This document shows, piece after piece, positions 21,661 to 32,695 of a stretch of DNA of 64,000 bases. Within the stretch, counting starts at the first letter, position 1, and every line of letters begins with the position of its first letter. The notes beneath the pieces are model-generated. The model made no database searches. It saw only the letters and a program-made list of their open reading frames with translations, and had not been told where the DNA came from. The translations under genes and the position numbers were made by a program. The DNA is from Prionace glauca (taxonomy: Eukaryota > Chordata > Chondrichthyes > Carcharhiniformes > Carcharhinidae), in assembly GCA_037974335.1 (NCBI GenBank), contig CM075760.1, positions 8,677,432 to 8,741,431 of the forward strand, read 5' to 3'.

Positions 21661-23345
21661 CTAAGAACATAAGAACATAAGAAATAGGAGCAGGAGTAGG
21701 CCATCTAGCCCTTCGAGCCTGCCCCGCCATTCAATAAGATCATGGCTGATCTGTCGTGGCTCAGTTCCACCTTCCCGCCCTCTCCCCATAACCCTTAATC
21801 CCTTCTCTTATCAAAAACCCATCAACCCGTTTCTTAAAAATATTTAGCGAGGCAGCCTCCACCACTTCAACGGGCAGAGAATTCCATAGATTCACCACCC
21901 TTTGAGTGAAGAAGTTCCTCCTCAACTCTGTTCTAAACCGCCTCCCCTTTATCTTGAGGCTGTGCCCCCTAGTCCTACTGTCCTTTTTGAGCGGGAAGAG
22001 TCTCTCCACCTCTATCCTATCCATCCCATTCATCATCTTATACGTCTCAATGATATCTCCCCTCATTCTTCTAAACTCTAACGAGTACAAGCCTAGTTTA
22101 TTCAGCCTCTCCTCATAGCTCAATCCCCTCAACTCTGGTATCAGCCTAGTAAACCTCCTCTGCACTCCCTCCAGGGCCAAAATATCCTTGCGCAGGTGCG
22201 GCGCCCAAAACTGCACACAGTACTCCAGCTGCGGCCTCACCAATGCCCTATACAGTTGCAGCAAGACCTCCCTACTTTTATATTCAATCCCCCTCGCTAT
22301 GAAGGCGAGCATCCCATTCGCCTTCCTGACCACCTGCTGCACCTGCAAGCTGGGTTTTTGCGACTCATGCACAAGGACCCCGAGGTCCCTCTGCACCGTC
22401 GCCTGCTGCAGTTTTTCGCCACGTAAGTAATAATCCTTCCTACCATTCCTCCTACCAAAGTGGACCACCTCACACTTGCCAACATTAAATTCCATTTGCC
22501 ATTTCCTGGCCCATTCGCCCAGCCTATCTAGATCCTTCTGCAGACTTTCCACACCCTCCTCACAATTTGCCTTTCCCCCAATCTTGGTGTCATCTGCAAA
22601 TTTCGACACCCTATACTCGGTTCCCTCCTCCAGATCATCTATATAAATGGTAAATAGCTGAGGCCCCAGCACCGACCCCTGGGGCACCCCACTAGTCACC
22701 AACCGCCAATCCGAATAGCACCCATTGACCCCCACTCTCTGCCTCCTATTTGACAACCAATCCTCTATCCACGCTAACACCCTACCCCCATCTCCATGTC
22801 CCCTGACCTTCTGCAATAACCTCTTGTGAGGTACCTTGTCAAACGCCTTCTGAAAATCCAGAAAGACCACATCCACCGGCTCTCCTCTATCCACTGCCCT
22901 AGACACATCCTCATAGAACTCCAGTAAATTTGTCAGACACGACTTCCCTTTAATGAAACCGTGCTGCGTCTGCTCTATCAAGCAATTCCCCTCAAGATGG
23001 CTCGCTATTTCCTCCTTCATGACGGATTCTAACATTTTACCTACCACAGATGTTAAACTAACCGGCCTATAATTCCCCACCTTTTGCCTGGCACCCTTCT
23101 TATACAACGGCGTAACATTAGCCGTTTTCCAGTCTTCCGGCACTTCCCCGGAATCCAGCGACGTCTGGAAAATAACCACCAAGGCATCCACTATCACCTC
23201 CGCCATTTGTCTCAGAACCCTCGGATGAATTCCATCCGGTCCTGGGGACTTGTCCACAATCAGCCCCTCCAGTCTGTCGAGCACCACCTCTCTAGTAACA
23301 GTAATGTCATTAAGACCCTCCATTCCTACCACCTTTCCATCGCTA
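21661..23345 (-). mobile_element. CR1-like LINE inserted in the L2-like LINE
   Basis: The minus-strand copy includes its 3' end (ATAAGAACATAAGAAATAGG antisense at the left) and a 5' truncation at about 23345. Both flanks are the L2-like LINE: TTTTAAATGGAAC on the left and CTACCTCGCACAAAGTTGAT on the right. In the second L2-like copy (near 54530) these are adjacent as TTTTGAATGGACCTACCTTG. Any target duplication is very short (about CTA). The copy is young-looking, with a long open frame. Confidence 0.92.
21761..23345 (-). CDS. CR1-like reverse transcriptase ORF, open from truncation point
   Basis: About 527 LINE-derived codons without a stop. They run from the linker (SDGKVVGMEGLNDITVTREV), through SPGPDGIHPRVLRQMAEV and NYRPVSLTSVVGKMLESV, to the catalytic FLDFQKAFDKVPH, SGVPQGSVLGPQLF and SKFADDTKIGG. 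The thumb and tail follow (LYRALVRPQLEYCVQFWAPH, RRMRGDIIETYKMM, FFTQRVVNLWNSLP). The FADD motif is intact. The endonuclease and any ORF1 are missing, so it is not autonomous. The open frame extends about 25 codons beyond the LINE into antisense L2-like sequence to an ATG at 23419; that extension is fortuitous. Confidence 0.88.
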
Positions 23346-23518
23346 CCTCGCACAAAGTTGATCTTTCTCGATACCTCAGCTATGAGTGTTCCACCACATT
23401 CTGCTCTCGCTCCTGTCACTCTCCATGTACTTACGCTTTCTCTGTATAGCGCGCAACAACAATACTTTTCAGTTTATGTTAATACATTTGACAATAAAAA
23501 GCAAATCAAGTCAAATCT
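23346..23518 (+). mobile_element. L2-like LINE, 3' tail (continues 20520-21660)
   Basis: CTACCTCGCACAAAGTTGAT ... CTGTATAGCGCGCAACAACA ... TACTTTTCAGTTTATGTTAA ... AATCAAGTCAAATC. The same tail ends the copies at 54705 (plus) and 45235 (minus). Confidence 0.8.
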
Positions 23519-24024
23519 ATCCGAGGCGCTGCTTCACTGGATGAGAAACTAAACCACCATCTCGATGGCGCTCTCTGATTCAAAGTTAAAATATCCCAAG
23601 GTCACGTTTTCAAGAATGAAAAATGATAATTCTCCCCCATGTTTCTGGGCCAATATGTATAACTCACTTATCACAATTTAAACACGTATGTGTTTTATAT
23701 CTTTATCTCAAAGCAGTCTTGCTCTGCACAAAATTGGTGTTGGGCAGGAGATTTATTGGAATGATATTTTTGATCATGAACCTCTCCAAGTAATGGTCAG
23801 TTCACACAGGGTGAAACTAATGTTAATTCCCCCTCACTCTGGGCCACTGGTGGAGGAGATGCCACAAATATACCCAAAATAAACCATTTAAAACATATTT
23901 TTACCGAGTGTGGGCTTCGATGTCGAATCAAGTATTTATTGCACTTTGCTAGTTTCCTTTGCCATAGCGGTGGTAGTGTTGGAAAGGCATTATTCCAGTC
24001 AGGGTGATAGTCAGAAAATCTAAC
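23519..24024. other. No gene recognised
   Basis: Spacer between the L2-like tail and the left edge of the large direct duplication. Confidence 0.4.
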
Positions 24025-25344
24025 TGTGAGTTGAAACTGGAATGTCACTGTCTCGTGACGAAAATAATGCAATATCACCATCTGCTGGCGGCGTTCACTT
24101 ACTGCAGGCGCCGGCCTTTGTGAGTCACAGAGAGGTTCAGTCACTCGATAGCTGGACCTGGGACCCGGTTGCTGAAGTGTGAATATTGAATATCGTTGTC
24201 AGGGATGAAAGTTTGCAGCAGGAGGTCGGGTGGCCATTTGCCCTTTTGTTATCATCCACTCTATGCGAACATTGTTCGCCATTGCCCATGGGAGTTATTG
24301 CCTGGAGATTGCATTTAGGGATTAATGCACACAACTGATGTAGTTATCAGATGTTAATTCCATCCAAACGTATAGTAGATAAACGTTGCTGCACTTTGAT
24401 GCACTAAGGTCTTTGGAGCTTAAGTTGTGAATGATACCTGGACGATACAATACTAATGGGCAAACAAACTGACAGATTAATATTTTCCAATTTTTTTATT
24501 GAAGTTGGCGTCAGTTTGTGTTGTCCGTGCAAAATAAATGGTTTGGAAAAAGCATTTTGCCAGCGCGACTGAAAAAGTGACAGGTTTCTCACATCGATGT
24601 ATAATTATGTCATCAGGTAATTATTATTATGCCGAGTAACACACACTTCATTTTAGATAACTATAAATAAGGGAGAAATGCTTTCCTTGTATCTTGATAG
24701 CTCATTCTGTTTATCCAATGTGCACGCCATAAAGAATGAATAAAACGAATTCAAATCAACTCGAAACTTTGCAGATTGCAACTGTTATTGTGCCGCATGC
24801 AGAGGGAATTGATTTTGCCCTGATTCCCACTAAATTAAGCATTTTGTCCAACTGTTGTAATTTCAAACTTATCTATAAAGTACAGAAATATGTTTGCTAC
24901 TATTAACAGAGTAGTTATTGTGAGGATTTTTTTTTTCATAAGATTCCGAGACAAGTTAGATTTTCTGAACTCCGCATTTTCATGGTACTTCGAAAAGAGA
25001 GTCAGAACGTACAACTGACAGCGACAGAAAAAAGAAAAGGGAGGCAGAAACACTGAAAATGTCAGAAAGAGAAAGAGAAGCTATCAGACTAGATAATTCT
25101 GTCCGAATCCCATTTATTGGTGCGTCACTTCGATCAACATTCACAGAACAGTTAGACGTATCCCTGAAAAACAACCTCAGTTTCTGAGTCAGTGAAGCCA
25201 CATTCTGATCTGGGTTACACTTTATATCAGATTAGAAGAATCAACACATCGAGAATAACCTGTATTTTTCTGTCGAACTCTAAAGGAATTACGATATGTC
25301 CCCTTGTTCCTTACGGGTAATAATGGTCTTGTTGTCTGGTGAGA

Positions 25345-25480
25345 CACCTGATGAAGGGGAAAACACCGAAAGCTTTTGGCGTTTTCTACCAAATAAACTT
25401 GTGAGACTTTAACCTGGTGTTGTGAGACTTCTTACTGTGTTTACCCCAGTCCAACGCCGGTATCTCCACATTGAGTTCAG
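25345..25480 (+). mobile_element. SINE tail (also at 38630-38755)
   Basis: CACCTGATGAAGGGGAAAAC, CGAAAGCTTTTGGCGTTTTC, TACCAAATAAACTTG and CCCAGTCCAACGCCGGTATC. It is present in both duplication copies, so it predates the duplication. Confidence 0.7.
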
Positions 25481-26724
25481 TCAATGTCTTATCCAGGAAT
25501 TGTGTTTAATTTCTGACTTTTGGAATACTCTGTGTTTGTGTTATTGGAACCATGAACGATGATTCTTTGTTCCTGGTTCCTTCTGAATTAACAATTCAGG
25601 AAGGACAGAGCACAATACCGGAGTGTCGTCAGTCAATAACCAACCGTGAACCATCTCTGTTCTGATACGTCCAGTAAACCGGAAAAGGTCCGAAATATTC
25701 AATGAGGATAAAGCGCGGGAGATTCGTCTCAAGAGCCAGGCTTCCTGCTGTTTGCACAAAGGAAACAAAACTGCTCTCTTAAATAAGCCAGGGCTCTTCA
25801 CTCCGACAGCGCTGTGTATTTCTCTGCCATTGAGCCCACACTGCGGCAGAGATAGAGCGGTTCCCGGACAAATCCTCACACTGGGGTTCTAGAAAGGTAC
25901 CACCAGAGGGTGCTCTTGCACCGATAAACAGAAAGAATAATTCACTCTCCACTCAGAGAGACGCAGGTGCCTTCCTGAAATATCAGAACAAAACACAACC
26001 TCAACAAGAGATAAGGAACATTTGAGGAATTGCATTGGTTAATTTCAACTCGCAGTTGGACTATCGCTGACCTTCTTAAATGTATTTGATCTCTTTGGTT
26101 TAGTAATTGTCATTTGAGCCAGTTCCGGTGTCTGTCTAATATTCAGCAACTCAATCCCCATCAGATTTTGAAGCCTTTTTCCGGCGACCTGTGGTCTGGG
26201 TTTATTTGATCCGACAAGAGTTTTGCAGCTTCAGAGGAAGTGTATACTCAATGAAGAGATTTCACAAGGAAGCGACTGTGATCTTTAAAACAAACATTGA
26301 GAATAGAATTCCCCGAATGACCAGTGAACTACAGAATGTTTCCTTCCTGCTGGAGTGTTTTTGTTACTATGAGCAAGCCGGAATTTGCAGCTGCCAATTT
26401 ACAGAGCAGGGTTTTGTTTCCACAATCCCATCTGGAAAAGGGCAACCGTTCCCCTATCGAGGTGGTGAAAGCTCGAGGTGTTTCCTTAAATATCAGCCAA
26501 CTCACCACTGAGTGATCTCACAGACTCAAAGAGGCACGATGACTGAAGTGGCCGGATACTGGAAACACTTGGGTGAAGGCTGATCCCAGGTTAATGAGGA
26601 TTCTTGCCTGGCTGACTGTTACATTGTGGCTGCATCTGCCCACGATTCTGTGCAGCAGACACGGTTTCAACCGATAGTTCAAGGCAGGTTTTGTACATCA
26701 GTCAGACTGATTTCCATGACGATG

Positions 26725-27031
26725 AGACTGAAAGCGCAGTGATACACGGCAGCGTCAGTCAGCTGCAGACCAGAGATAGTCAAACTGGTGAATTTACTCG
26801 ACGTCTGAAGGTCTCCAGGGAAACGGCTTTCAACAAGATTTGTTATATCTTCAACAAATATCTAATTTTTCCTCAATATAAATAGACGCTGTTTCTCTGA
26901 GTGTTGCCGGTATTAGGATAAAATGTGGTTGATCATTGTAATATCATAGGTACAGGTTAAACTCAATGTTTCTTCTTCCGTCTTTCATCCTGAGGATAGC
27001 GACAGAGTGACAGAATCTCCATGACTCAGAT
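26725..27031 (-). pseudogene. TCR V pseudogene, family A (duplication copy 1)
   Basis: A V exon with acceptor TTTTTCAG before ATCTGAGTCATGGAGATTCT, the first cysteine in SLTCTYDITM, and a YHCAFSL-type end. It is dead on several counts: a TGA in framework 1 (after LSSG), a TAA replacing the core tryptophan codon of WYRQ, and a recombination signal with heptamer CATCGTC (26718-26724) in place of CACAGTG. No leader exon was found upstream. The framework-1 stop and bad heptamer are shared with copy 2; the tryptophan stop is private to this copy. Confidence 0.85.
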
Positions 27032-27684
27032 CTGAAAAACCTGCTCAAACAGAAATAAATCAGACCGATTGAATACTTAAAATTTCATTTTAAATCACGT
27101 TTGTAAAATTAAAGTAAATATGAAATGTGTTTGGTTCACAATTACTTGTTATGAATATTCTCCAAACAGCCGAAATGTTGAGCAAATCCTTTGCCTGTTC
27201 TGTAAAACATGAATTGGATATTTGAAAACATCCGTTTCAAACTTCACCCTGTATATTTTGCCTCGGGATGCTCTCACTGCATTTCCCTGTGTCCACGGTG
27301 GTGCTGTGGGGTTAGTAGCTGGTGAGCCGGCAGCCAGTGAATGGATTCACCCCGAGTTGGGTTCAGTCAGTGTTCTGATAGGGAGAATGGTTTCCTAGTT
27401 AGACACGTGGGGCGAGATTGGTAACCGGAAACATGGGGTTACCGATGGGGTTTATTTATTCCGGTTTCAATTCTCCATCTCTGATTCTAGTAGAATCAAC
27501 ATCCGGGAGCGGATAAAGCTCGAGTCTCACCTTCTTTCATCAGCTCGACAGAGAGAAGCCACAGTTACAACTGGAGCGGGTTTTTGGCTCCTTGTTATTT
27601 CGTGTGAATATTATATACATATCCTAATTCTAAACTGATCTCCTTGGACAATTACTTGAGCAGGAATTTCATATGATCTGAAAA

Positions 27685-28017
27685 ATGTTCCGAATTTACA
27701 GATTCTCTTTGCTGCTTTTCACTCTGATCTTCACGGGAGTGACTGGAGCAGATGAGGTGATGCAGCTCCCTCGGTGGGAGGTTGTCAGCGAAGAGGAAAC
27801 CATATCCATCAACTGCACCACCACCACTACGTTTAACAGTTTGCATTGGTACAGACAGTCCCCGAATCAGCCACCCCAGCATCTGGTGATGGCCAAAAGA
27901 GAGACCGATCAAAGCGAGAGGATCACTGCCTCAATCGGGGAAGGCTACAAATTCAGTGCCCTGACTGTGAGAGACGCCAGAGTTACAGACACCGCCACCT
28001 ATCTCTGTGCCGTGAGC
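27685..28017 (+). CDS. TCR V gene segment, intronless leader-V (family B, copy 1)
   Basis: One uninterrupted 333-nt frame encodes the signal peptide (hydrophobic core FSLLLFTLIFTGVTG) and the V domain, without the usual leader intron. Landmarks: SINCTTT (first cysteine, with an NCT glycosylation sequon), LHWYRQSPNQPPQHLV, ERITASIGEGYKFSALTV and DTATYLCAVS with the second cysteine. It ends directly at a canonical heptamer. The open frame continues past the RSS only by chance. It should encode a TCR alpha/delta-type variable domain. The framework recalls the intron-bearing family E at 55491-56113 (WYSQSPGQPPQYML). I infer origin from such a gene by intron loss, but the mechanism is not shown by sequence alone. 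Confidence 0.88.
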
Positions 28018-28056
28018 CACAGTGTAACAAACACAGGGGGGTCCCATACAAAAACC
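28018..28056 (+). other. 23-RSS of intronless V (copy 1)
   Basis: CACAGTG (28018-28024), 23-bp spacer (28025-28047), ACAAAAACC (28048-28056). Both elements are consensus or one base off. Confidence 0.95.
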
Positions 28057-28404
28057 TCCATCGATTGTGAGATCCACTCTGTGTGTCTGCAATGTCGCCT
28101 CAGTGAGTGATGGGAGTATTTTAAAATAGTTCGAAAAGGAAACGACGCAACTGAAAATAAAATATAGAATCTAATTATTAAAATTCCGTCAGAAATGAAG
28201 AGAGTTGAAAACGGAAATGGTGAAGAGGAAAGAGGGAGCATGTAAACTAGACTGAGTGATTGGAAAATAGGACAGAGGAAATTTCAGTTATTGTCGGAGG
28301 AGTGGACAGAAAATGAGGAAGTTGTTGAAATAGAGATCGAGATTGAAAAGTACCGAGTGTAATAGACAGAGTAAAAATCAAGTGATATCATAAATAAAGA
28401 GGGG

Positions 28405-28695
28405 GTGGCTCCGTGATATTATCGCGAAACTATTAATCCAGAAACTCAGTTCGTGTTGGGGAGAGCCGGAATTCAGAATTTACTGATGACCATGAAACCA
28501 TTGTCTGAAAACTTATCTGATTCACTCATGTCCTTTCGGGAAGGAAATCTGCCGCCCTTACCTGGTCTGGTCTACATGTGATTCCAGAGCCACAGCAATG
28601 TGGTTGACTCTCAACTGCTCTCGTAGGGCAAATAAGGATGGGCGATAAATGCTGGCCAGCCAGCGACGGCTAAGTCCCACCGGTAACTAATGTTT
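28405..28695 (+). mobile_element. tRNA-derived SINE (also at 41695-41990)
   Basis: GGTGGCTCCGTGATATTATC, AACTATTAATCCAGAAACTC, TTTCGGGAAGGAAATCTGCC, AAGGATGGGCGATAAATGCT and GGCCAGCCAGCGACGGC. The same family as 8560-8915. Confidence 0.75.
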
Positions 28696-30572
28696 AGTAT
28701 TTACGGGATATTTAAACGGCTGAATTTTCTGAAACATATCTCCTAAAACTCGGGCACTGGAAGCTGCCCCATTGATAAATTTGTACTTTGCTCGTTATCC
28801 CAACATTGAAAGTTTCAGAACTTCCGTCAGGGGGCGCACTGGTTAATAACTCTTCGCTGTTCTGAATTGAAAATATGAAGAAATAACAGCAGCATTGTCA
28901 GCTGTCTTTGCTGCTGTCGCTCTGACCCATATTGACTGCCTTCTGTTATTGGGCATGTTATTCTCTCGTCCGGGGTTTGTTGGACCTGCAGCGCAGTGGG
29001 AAGGGCAATTTCTGCCCCAAAAGTGGGTGTTTCCGTCTGCAGAGTTACAGACACAGCATGAATCATATGATACAGACTCTCTCTCAACCTGTTCATTCTA
29101 TTGCTTAATATTGGGTATCTCCTTCTCAGGAGAACTCCCACCCCATCCACCCACCACCGTCCAACCCACCCTATCGCTATAAAATAAATCAAATAATGCA
29201 ACAATTTATGGACTGAATATGATAAATGCGGGAAACCAAATGTCCCCATTTGGCGGGATTGTTCAGACAGGTGAATGAATGCAATTCTGTAACTAACAGA
29301 CATACAACTCAGTTCATGAAAATGCTGCCTCTGTTTAACCCATAGCAAAACAAAAACTGGAGGAAATGAGCCAGAAAATAAGAAGTAATTATTATTTTAC
29401 TGAATCAAAGGAGAGAAAGGACTCGGGTCAGAAGGAGAAGAAGCTGCCAATGACATTAAACATATCAATAATCAAATATTTACTCACAACACAGATTTCA
29501 GAAAGCAAGGCTACAAGTCTAACGCTGAACACACCATTCTCGCGAGCACAGTTCGGAACACTTGGATCAGTTTATTGATTCTTCGTTCGTTTCGTGTTAA
29601 CCTCAGAGACAGTGTGTGAGAGAGATTGGGAAAGATAGAGTTGGGATGAGAATGTGCAGTGCTGAGCGGGAGACTCTTTCCTCTTTCAGTGTTAACCTGA
29701 CAGACAGTGTGTGAGACACTGGAAAACGTGGAGTTGGGATAAGGAAGCACAGTGTTGAGGGAAGTGCCACTTGATCAACTGGGGCATTTTCACCCCCACA
29801 CCGGACAAGAGCAGAACCTCTGTTCAGAAGTGGTTGGCAGACATCTACCCGATCAATTCAAGTTTGGAGAAGGTTAAGAAGAAACAGAATTAATCCGGTT
29901 GGTCTCGCAGGGGGTGAATGGATGGCAGCATTTCAGGCTAACTCTATGAAAGTGGAGGGAGCGATTAAAAGACTTGTGTTTTGAGCAGACGATGTTAGAA
30001 ATTGCGATGATCCATGCCAATCTGTAATGGACACATAATGTAGAAGTAATTTACTAAGATATTTAATATTTGGGCAGTAAACGGAATGAGAAATATATAT
30101 ATAATTAATATTGAAAGCAATCTGTTGATTAGGAATAAGTGGATACCCTTCAGCAGAGACAGTACGCGAGCAATGGGCCGAATGGCGTCTGTTTGTTCTT
30201 TAAGACTCTATAATTCTCAGACGATGAACTGCTCTGTTCATTTAGAAGGATAACAGAGCACAGCCGTTGTGAAACAATGTACTCTGCTGCTGCACACAGG
30301 GTGCAGAGAGGGCCGGGGGGTCATTGACGGTTCAAGTGGACAATGGTTTGTGAAACAGCCGATCTCTCAGTGACACCGTGAGCAGCGTCAGAGACCGACA
30401 TCCCATAATAGTCCAATCGGTGACAATGTGGACCCTCAGTCTCACATTGAAGGGGGGAATGGAAAACTCTCGCCTCTCCTTTCCCTTCCCACATTTCAGA
30501 GTCCAGGCCCCGGCTGCAAGTCCCAGTCTGAAAATCAGACCCGGATTGATCTTCTTGTGCACCTTTATTATC

Positions 30573-31090
30573 ATGAAGCAACCCCCTCCCACTGCCCCCC
30601 TCCCAACCAAATACCTATTTCCTCTTGGAGCTCTGACCCTGCTGCTATTGTGTGAGTTGATTTTTCTAATCAGATCTGTTGTTTTTAACAATTTCTTCAC
30701 ACCATGTAGTTTGTGAGTGATCTTTCTTTGTTCATAGCCTGTCAGTGTCATAGAACATAGAACATTACAGCGCAGTACAGGCCCTTCGGCCCTCGATGTT
30801 GTGCCGACCAGTGGAACCAATCTAATGACCCTCTAACCTAAACTATTCCAAAGTTATCCATATGCCGATCCACTGACCATTTGAACGCCCTTAAAGTTGG
30901 CGAGTCCACAACTGCTGCAGGCAGGACATTCCACACCCTTACTACCCTCTGAGTAAAGAACTACCCTCGGAGTAAAGAGCGTCAGAGCTCCCAACATGAG
31001 CAGGCTGGTTCGACCGGGTTGAACCTAGCAGTCAGCGCTCCGTTTTTACAAACGACACCATATCCTGGTACAGACAGAACTCCCATTCGC
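30573..31090 (+). pseudogene. TCR V pseudogene, family C, split by a CR1 fragment (copy 1)
   Basis: The leader exon 30573-30651 starts ATGAAGCAA and ends CTATTGT before a GTGAGTTG donor; the intron ends in CATAG near 30741. The V exon starts CCTGTCAGTGT, then is interrupted by an antisense CR1 3' fragment (about 30751-30984). It resumes with CAGAGCTCCCAACATGAG and reaches a recognisable framework 2 (DTISWYRQNS). It is then cut off by a SINE tail (31091 on), so the CDR2, the second cysteine and the RSS are gone. The intact relative is at 36475-36903 on the opposite strand. The same structure in copy 2 shows that the damage predates the duplication. Confidence 0.85.
30751..30984 (-). mobile_element. 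CR1-like LINE 3' fragment inside a V exon
   Basis: CATAGAACATAGAACATTAC, AGGCCCTTCGGCCCTCGATG, TTGTGCCGACCAGTGG and CATTCCACACCCTTACTACC: the antisense 3' end of the CR1 subfamily seen in sense at 14840-15080. The same insertion is at 44035-44265. Confidence 0.8.
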
Positions 31091-31190
31091 CTGATAAAGG
31101 GGCAGCGCTCCGAAAGCTAGTGGTTTGTGCTATCAAATAAATCTATTGGACTTTAATTTGGTGTTATGAGACTTCAAACACTGACAGGGA
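31091..31190 (+). mobile_element. SINE tail truncating a V pseudogene
   Basis: GCCTGATAAAGGGGCAGCGC, TCCGAAAGCTAGTGGTTTGT and AATCTATTGGACTTTAATTT. The equivalent in copy 2 is at 44376-44462. Confidence 0.75.
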
Positions 31191-31475
31191 CTACTTTGTC
31201 TACCTATAGGGGGATATAGCAGGCCTTACTAAACATTGTAGGCTTGGGATTCCGTTTTTGCCTCAGGGATGTAAAGTCTTCGCCTGTTTAATAATGAAGT
31301 TTTGTCTCCACAGGCATTTAAGTCCACCTTGTTGACAAGCAAGGGGCATGCATGCGGCAGGTTGTGGTGGGCTGCACTTGGATGTTGCTTCGGGAGTTGC
31401 TTATTGCTTCATGTCGTTGGTGTGCTTAAACTGGACCATCTCAAGGGCAACATGACAGCTCAGAGACTATTTCTG

Positions 31476-31756
31476 TTGCTGTGTGGACACATGGAGTTGG
31501 GCCTGTGTCCGTGGGAGTTTGTGTGTTCTCCCCATGGTTGTGTGGGTTTCCTCCGGGTGCTCCGGTTTCCTCCCACATCCCAAAAATGTGCTTTTAGGCT
31601 GATTGATTGGGTAACAAATTGTCCCTATATTGGACCTCCCTGATCCTCGCACATTAGGCGTAGACTAAAATCTTGAATAGGTCACTGACCATGGGACGGC
31701 GGCGCGGGCTCGTTGGGCCGAAGGGCCTGTTTCCCGTGCTGTGTTGTTCTTTGTTC
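31476..31756 (+). mobile_element. HE1-like SINE in the block unique to duplication copy 1
   Basis: GTGTGTTCTCCCCATGGTTG, GGTTTCCTCCGGGTGCTCCG, GTTTCCTCCCACATCCC and GGGCCGAAGGGCCTGTTTCC are HE1-type body and tail motifs. It lacks the tRNA-like head. It lies in a block (about 31196-31761) absent from copy 2. Confidence 0.75.
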
Positions 31757-32187
31757 TTTATTTTGTATCGGTATTGCTATATCAAACAATGTCGATATAA
31801 AATGTTCTGGTTGCAAGTAACATGATGGACTTAAAACACATTTTATTATGTATCACAATGAAACTTGCAGATTAATCAGTAGTTGAGTGGGGAGGCAAGA
31901 TATATTTCCCTGTCTGAAAGAGGATTTCATAAACCACAAAGTTACAAAGTGAGGGAACATGAAATGGAAATATCGCAGCCCATTCATTATTCCATCCCCT
32001 GTTATGAAGTAGATGTTTCAGCTAAACATTCATCCTCTGTCGCGCCATAGCTGATGTCCCAAACATGATTGAAAACAAACCATTATGTTGCTGTAAGGAT
32101 GAATGCTGTCATTCTCCATGAGGAAACAGAGCCATCAAGACTCAGGGGACCGGTCGTTGCCTGAAATGACGCCTGAAGAGGAATGTA

Positions 32188-32528
32188 ATGGGCGGCACGG
32201 TAGCACAGTGGTTAGCACTGCTGCTTCACAGCTCCAGGGTCCTGGGTTCGATTCCCGTCTCGGGTCACTGCCTGTGTGGAGTTTGCACATTCTCCTCGTG
32301 TCTGCGTGGGTTTTCTTCGGGTGCTCTGGTTTCCTCCCACAGTCCAAAGATGTGCGGGTTCGGTTCATTGGCTATGCTAAAATTGCCCCTTAGTATCCTG
32401 GGATGTGTAGGTCAGAGGGATTAGCAGGTAAAATGTGTAGGGATATGGGGATAGGATCTGGGTGGGATTGTGTTCGGTGCAGACTCGATGGGCCGAAGGG
32501 CCTGTTTCTGCACTGTAGGGTTCCATGG
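32188..32528 (+). mobile_element. HE1-like SINE, near full length
   Basis: tRNA-derived head GGGCGGCACGGTAGCACAGT with B box GGTTCGATTCCC, then GTGTGGAGTTTGCACATTCT, TTTCCTCCCACAGTCCAAAG, ATGTGTAGGTCAGAGGGATT, and a tail with GACTCGATGGGCCGAAGGGC and TGCACTGTAGGGTTCCATGG. It is the best-preserved HE1-like copy in the window. Confidence 0.88.
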
Positions 32529-32684
32529 TAATCTTTTGTACTGGGATGACCAAATTCACTTTTATGCTATTGCCCCTCCGCCAAGAGGCCGAATTGGAAA
32601 TGAAGGAACTGTGAGTTCATTGCTGAATTGGAGATCAAAGGAACTTGAAACCAATTGGATGTTATCTGATGATGTTTTCAGTGG

Positions 32685-32695
32685 TGAACCAATCA
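32685..32695 (+). promoter_or_regulatory. CCAAT box of V at 32789
   Basis: TGAACCAATCA about 95 bp upstream of the V leader ATG. The related V on the opposite strand (47135) has the same 11 bases at a similar distance (47236-47246), which argues for conserved promoter function. Confidence 0.55.

Larger units (their letters stand above)
24025..31805 (+). repeat. Large direct duplication, copy 1
   Basis: Collinear with 37313-44526 at an initial offset of 13288 bases. Every landmark recurs in order: the CATCTGCTGGCGGCG stretch, a SINE tail, a dead minus-strand V, an intronless plus-strand V, a tRNA-derived SINE and a CR1-broken V. Differences are scattered substitutions and small indels. Copy 1 carries an extra block (about 31196-31761, containing an HE1-like SINE) that copy 2 lacks. 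Confidence 0.93.

Noticed and set aside
25541-25879. 112-codon minus-strand frame, conserved in the duplicate at 38829-39167
   Set aside because: Conservation is explained by the recent duplication. No recognisable domain or splice context.
26191-26515. Open frames in both duplication copies (also 39480-39812) with a VSLNISQLTT stretch
   Set aside because: The phrase resembles framework 3 of an Ig domain, but the rest does not align and the frame differs between copies. Possibly an ancient Ig-like relic; not supportable.
28025-28110. Continuation of the V open frame beyond the RSS
   Set aside because: Sequence past the heptamer is removed by recombination; the open frame there is not expected to be coding.
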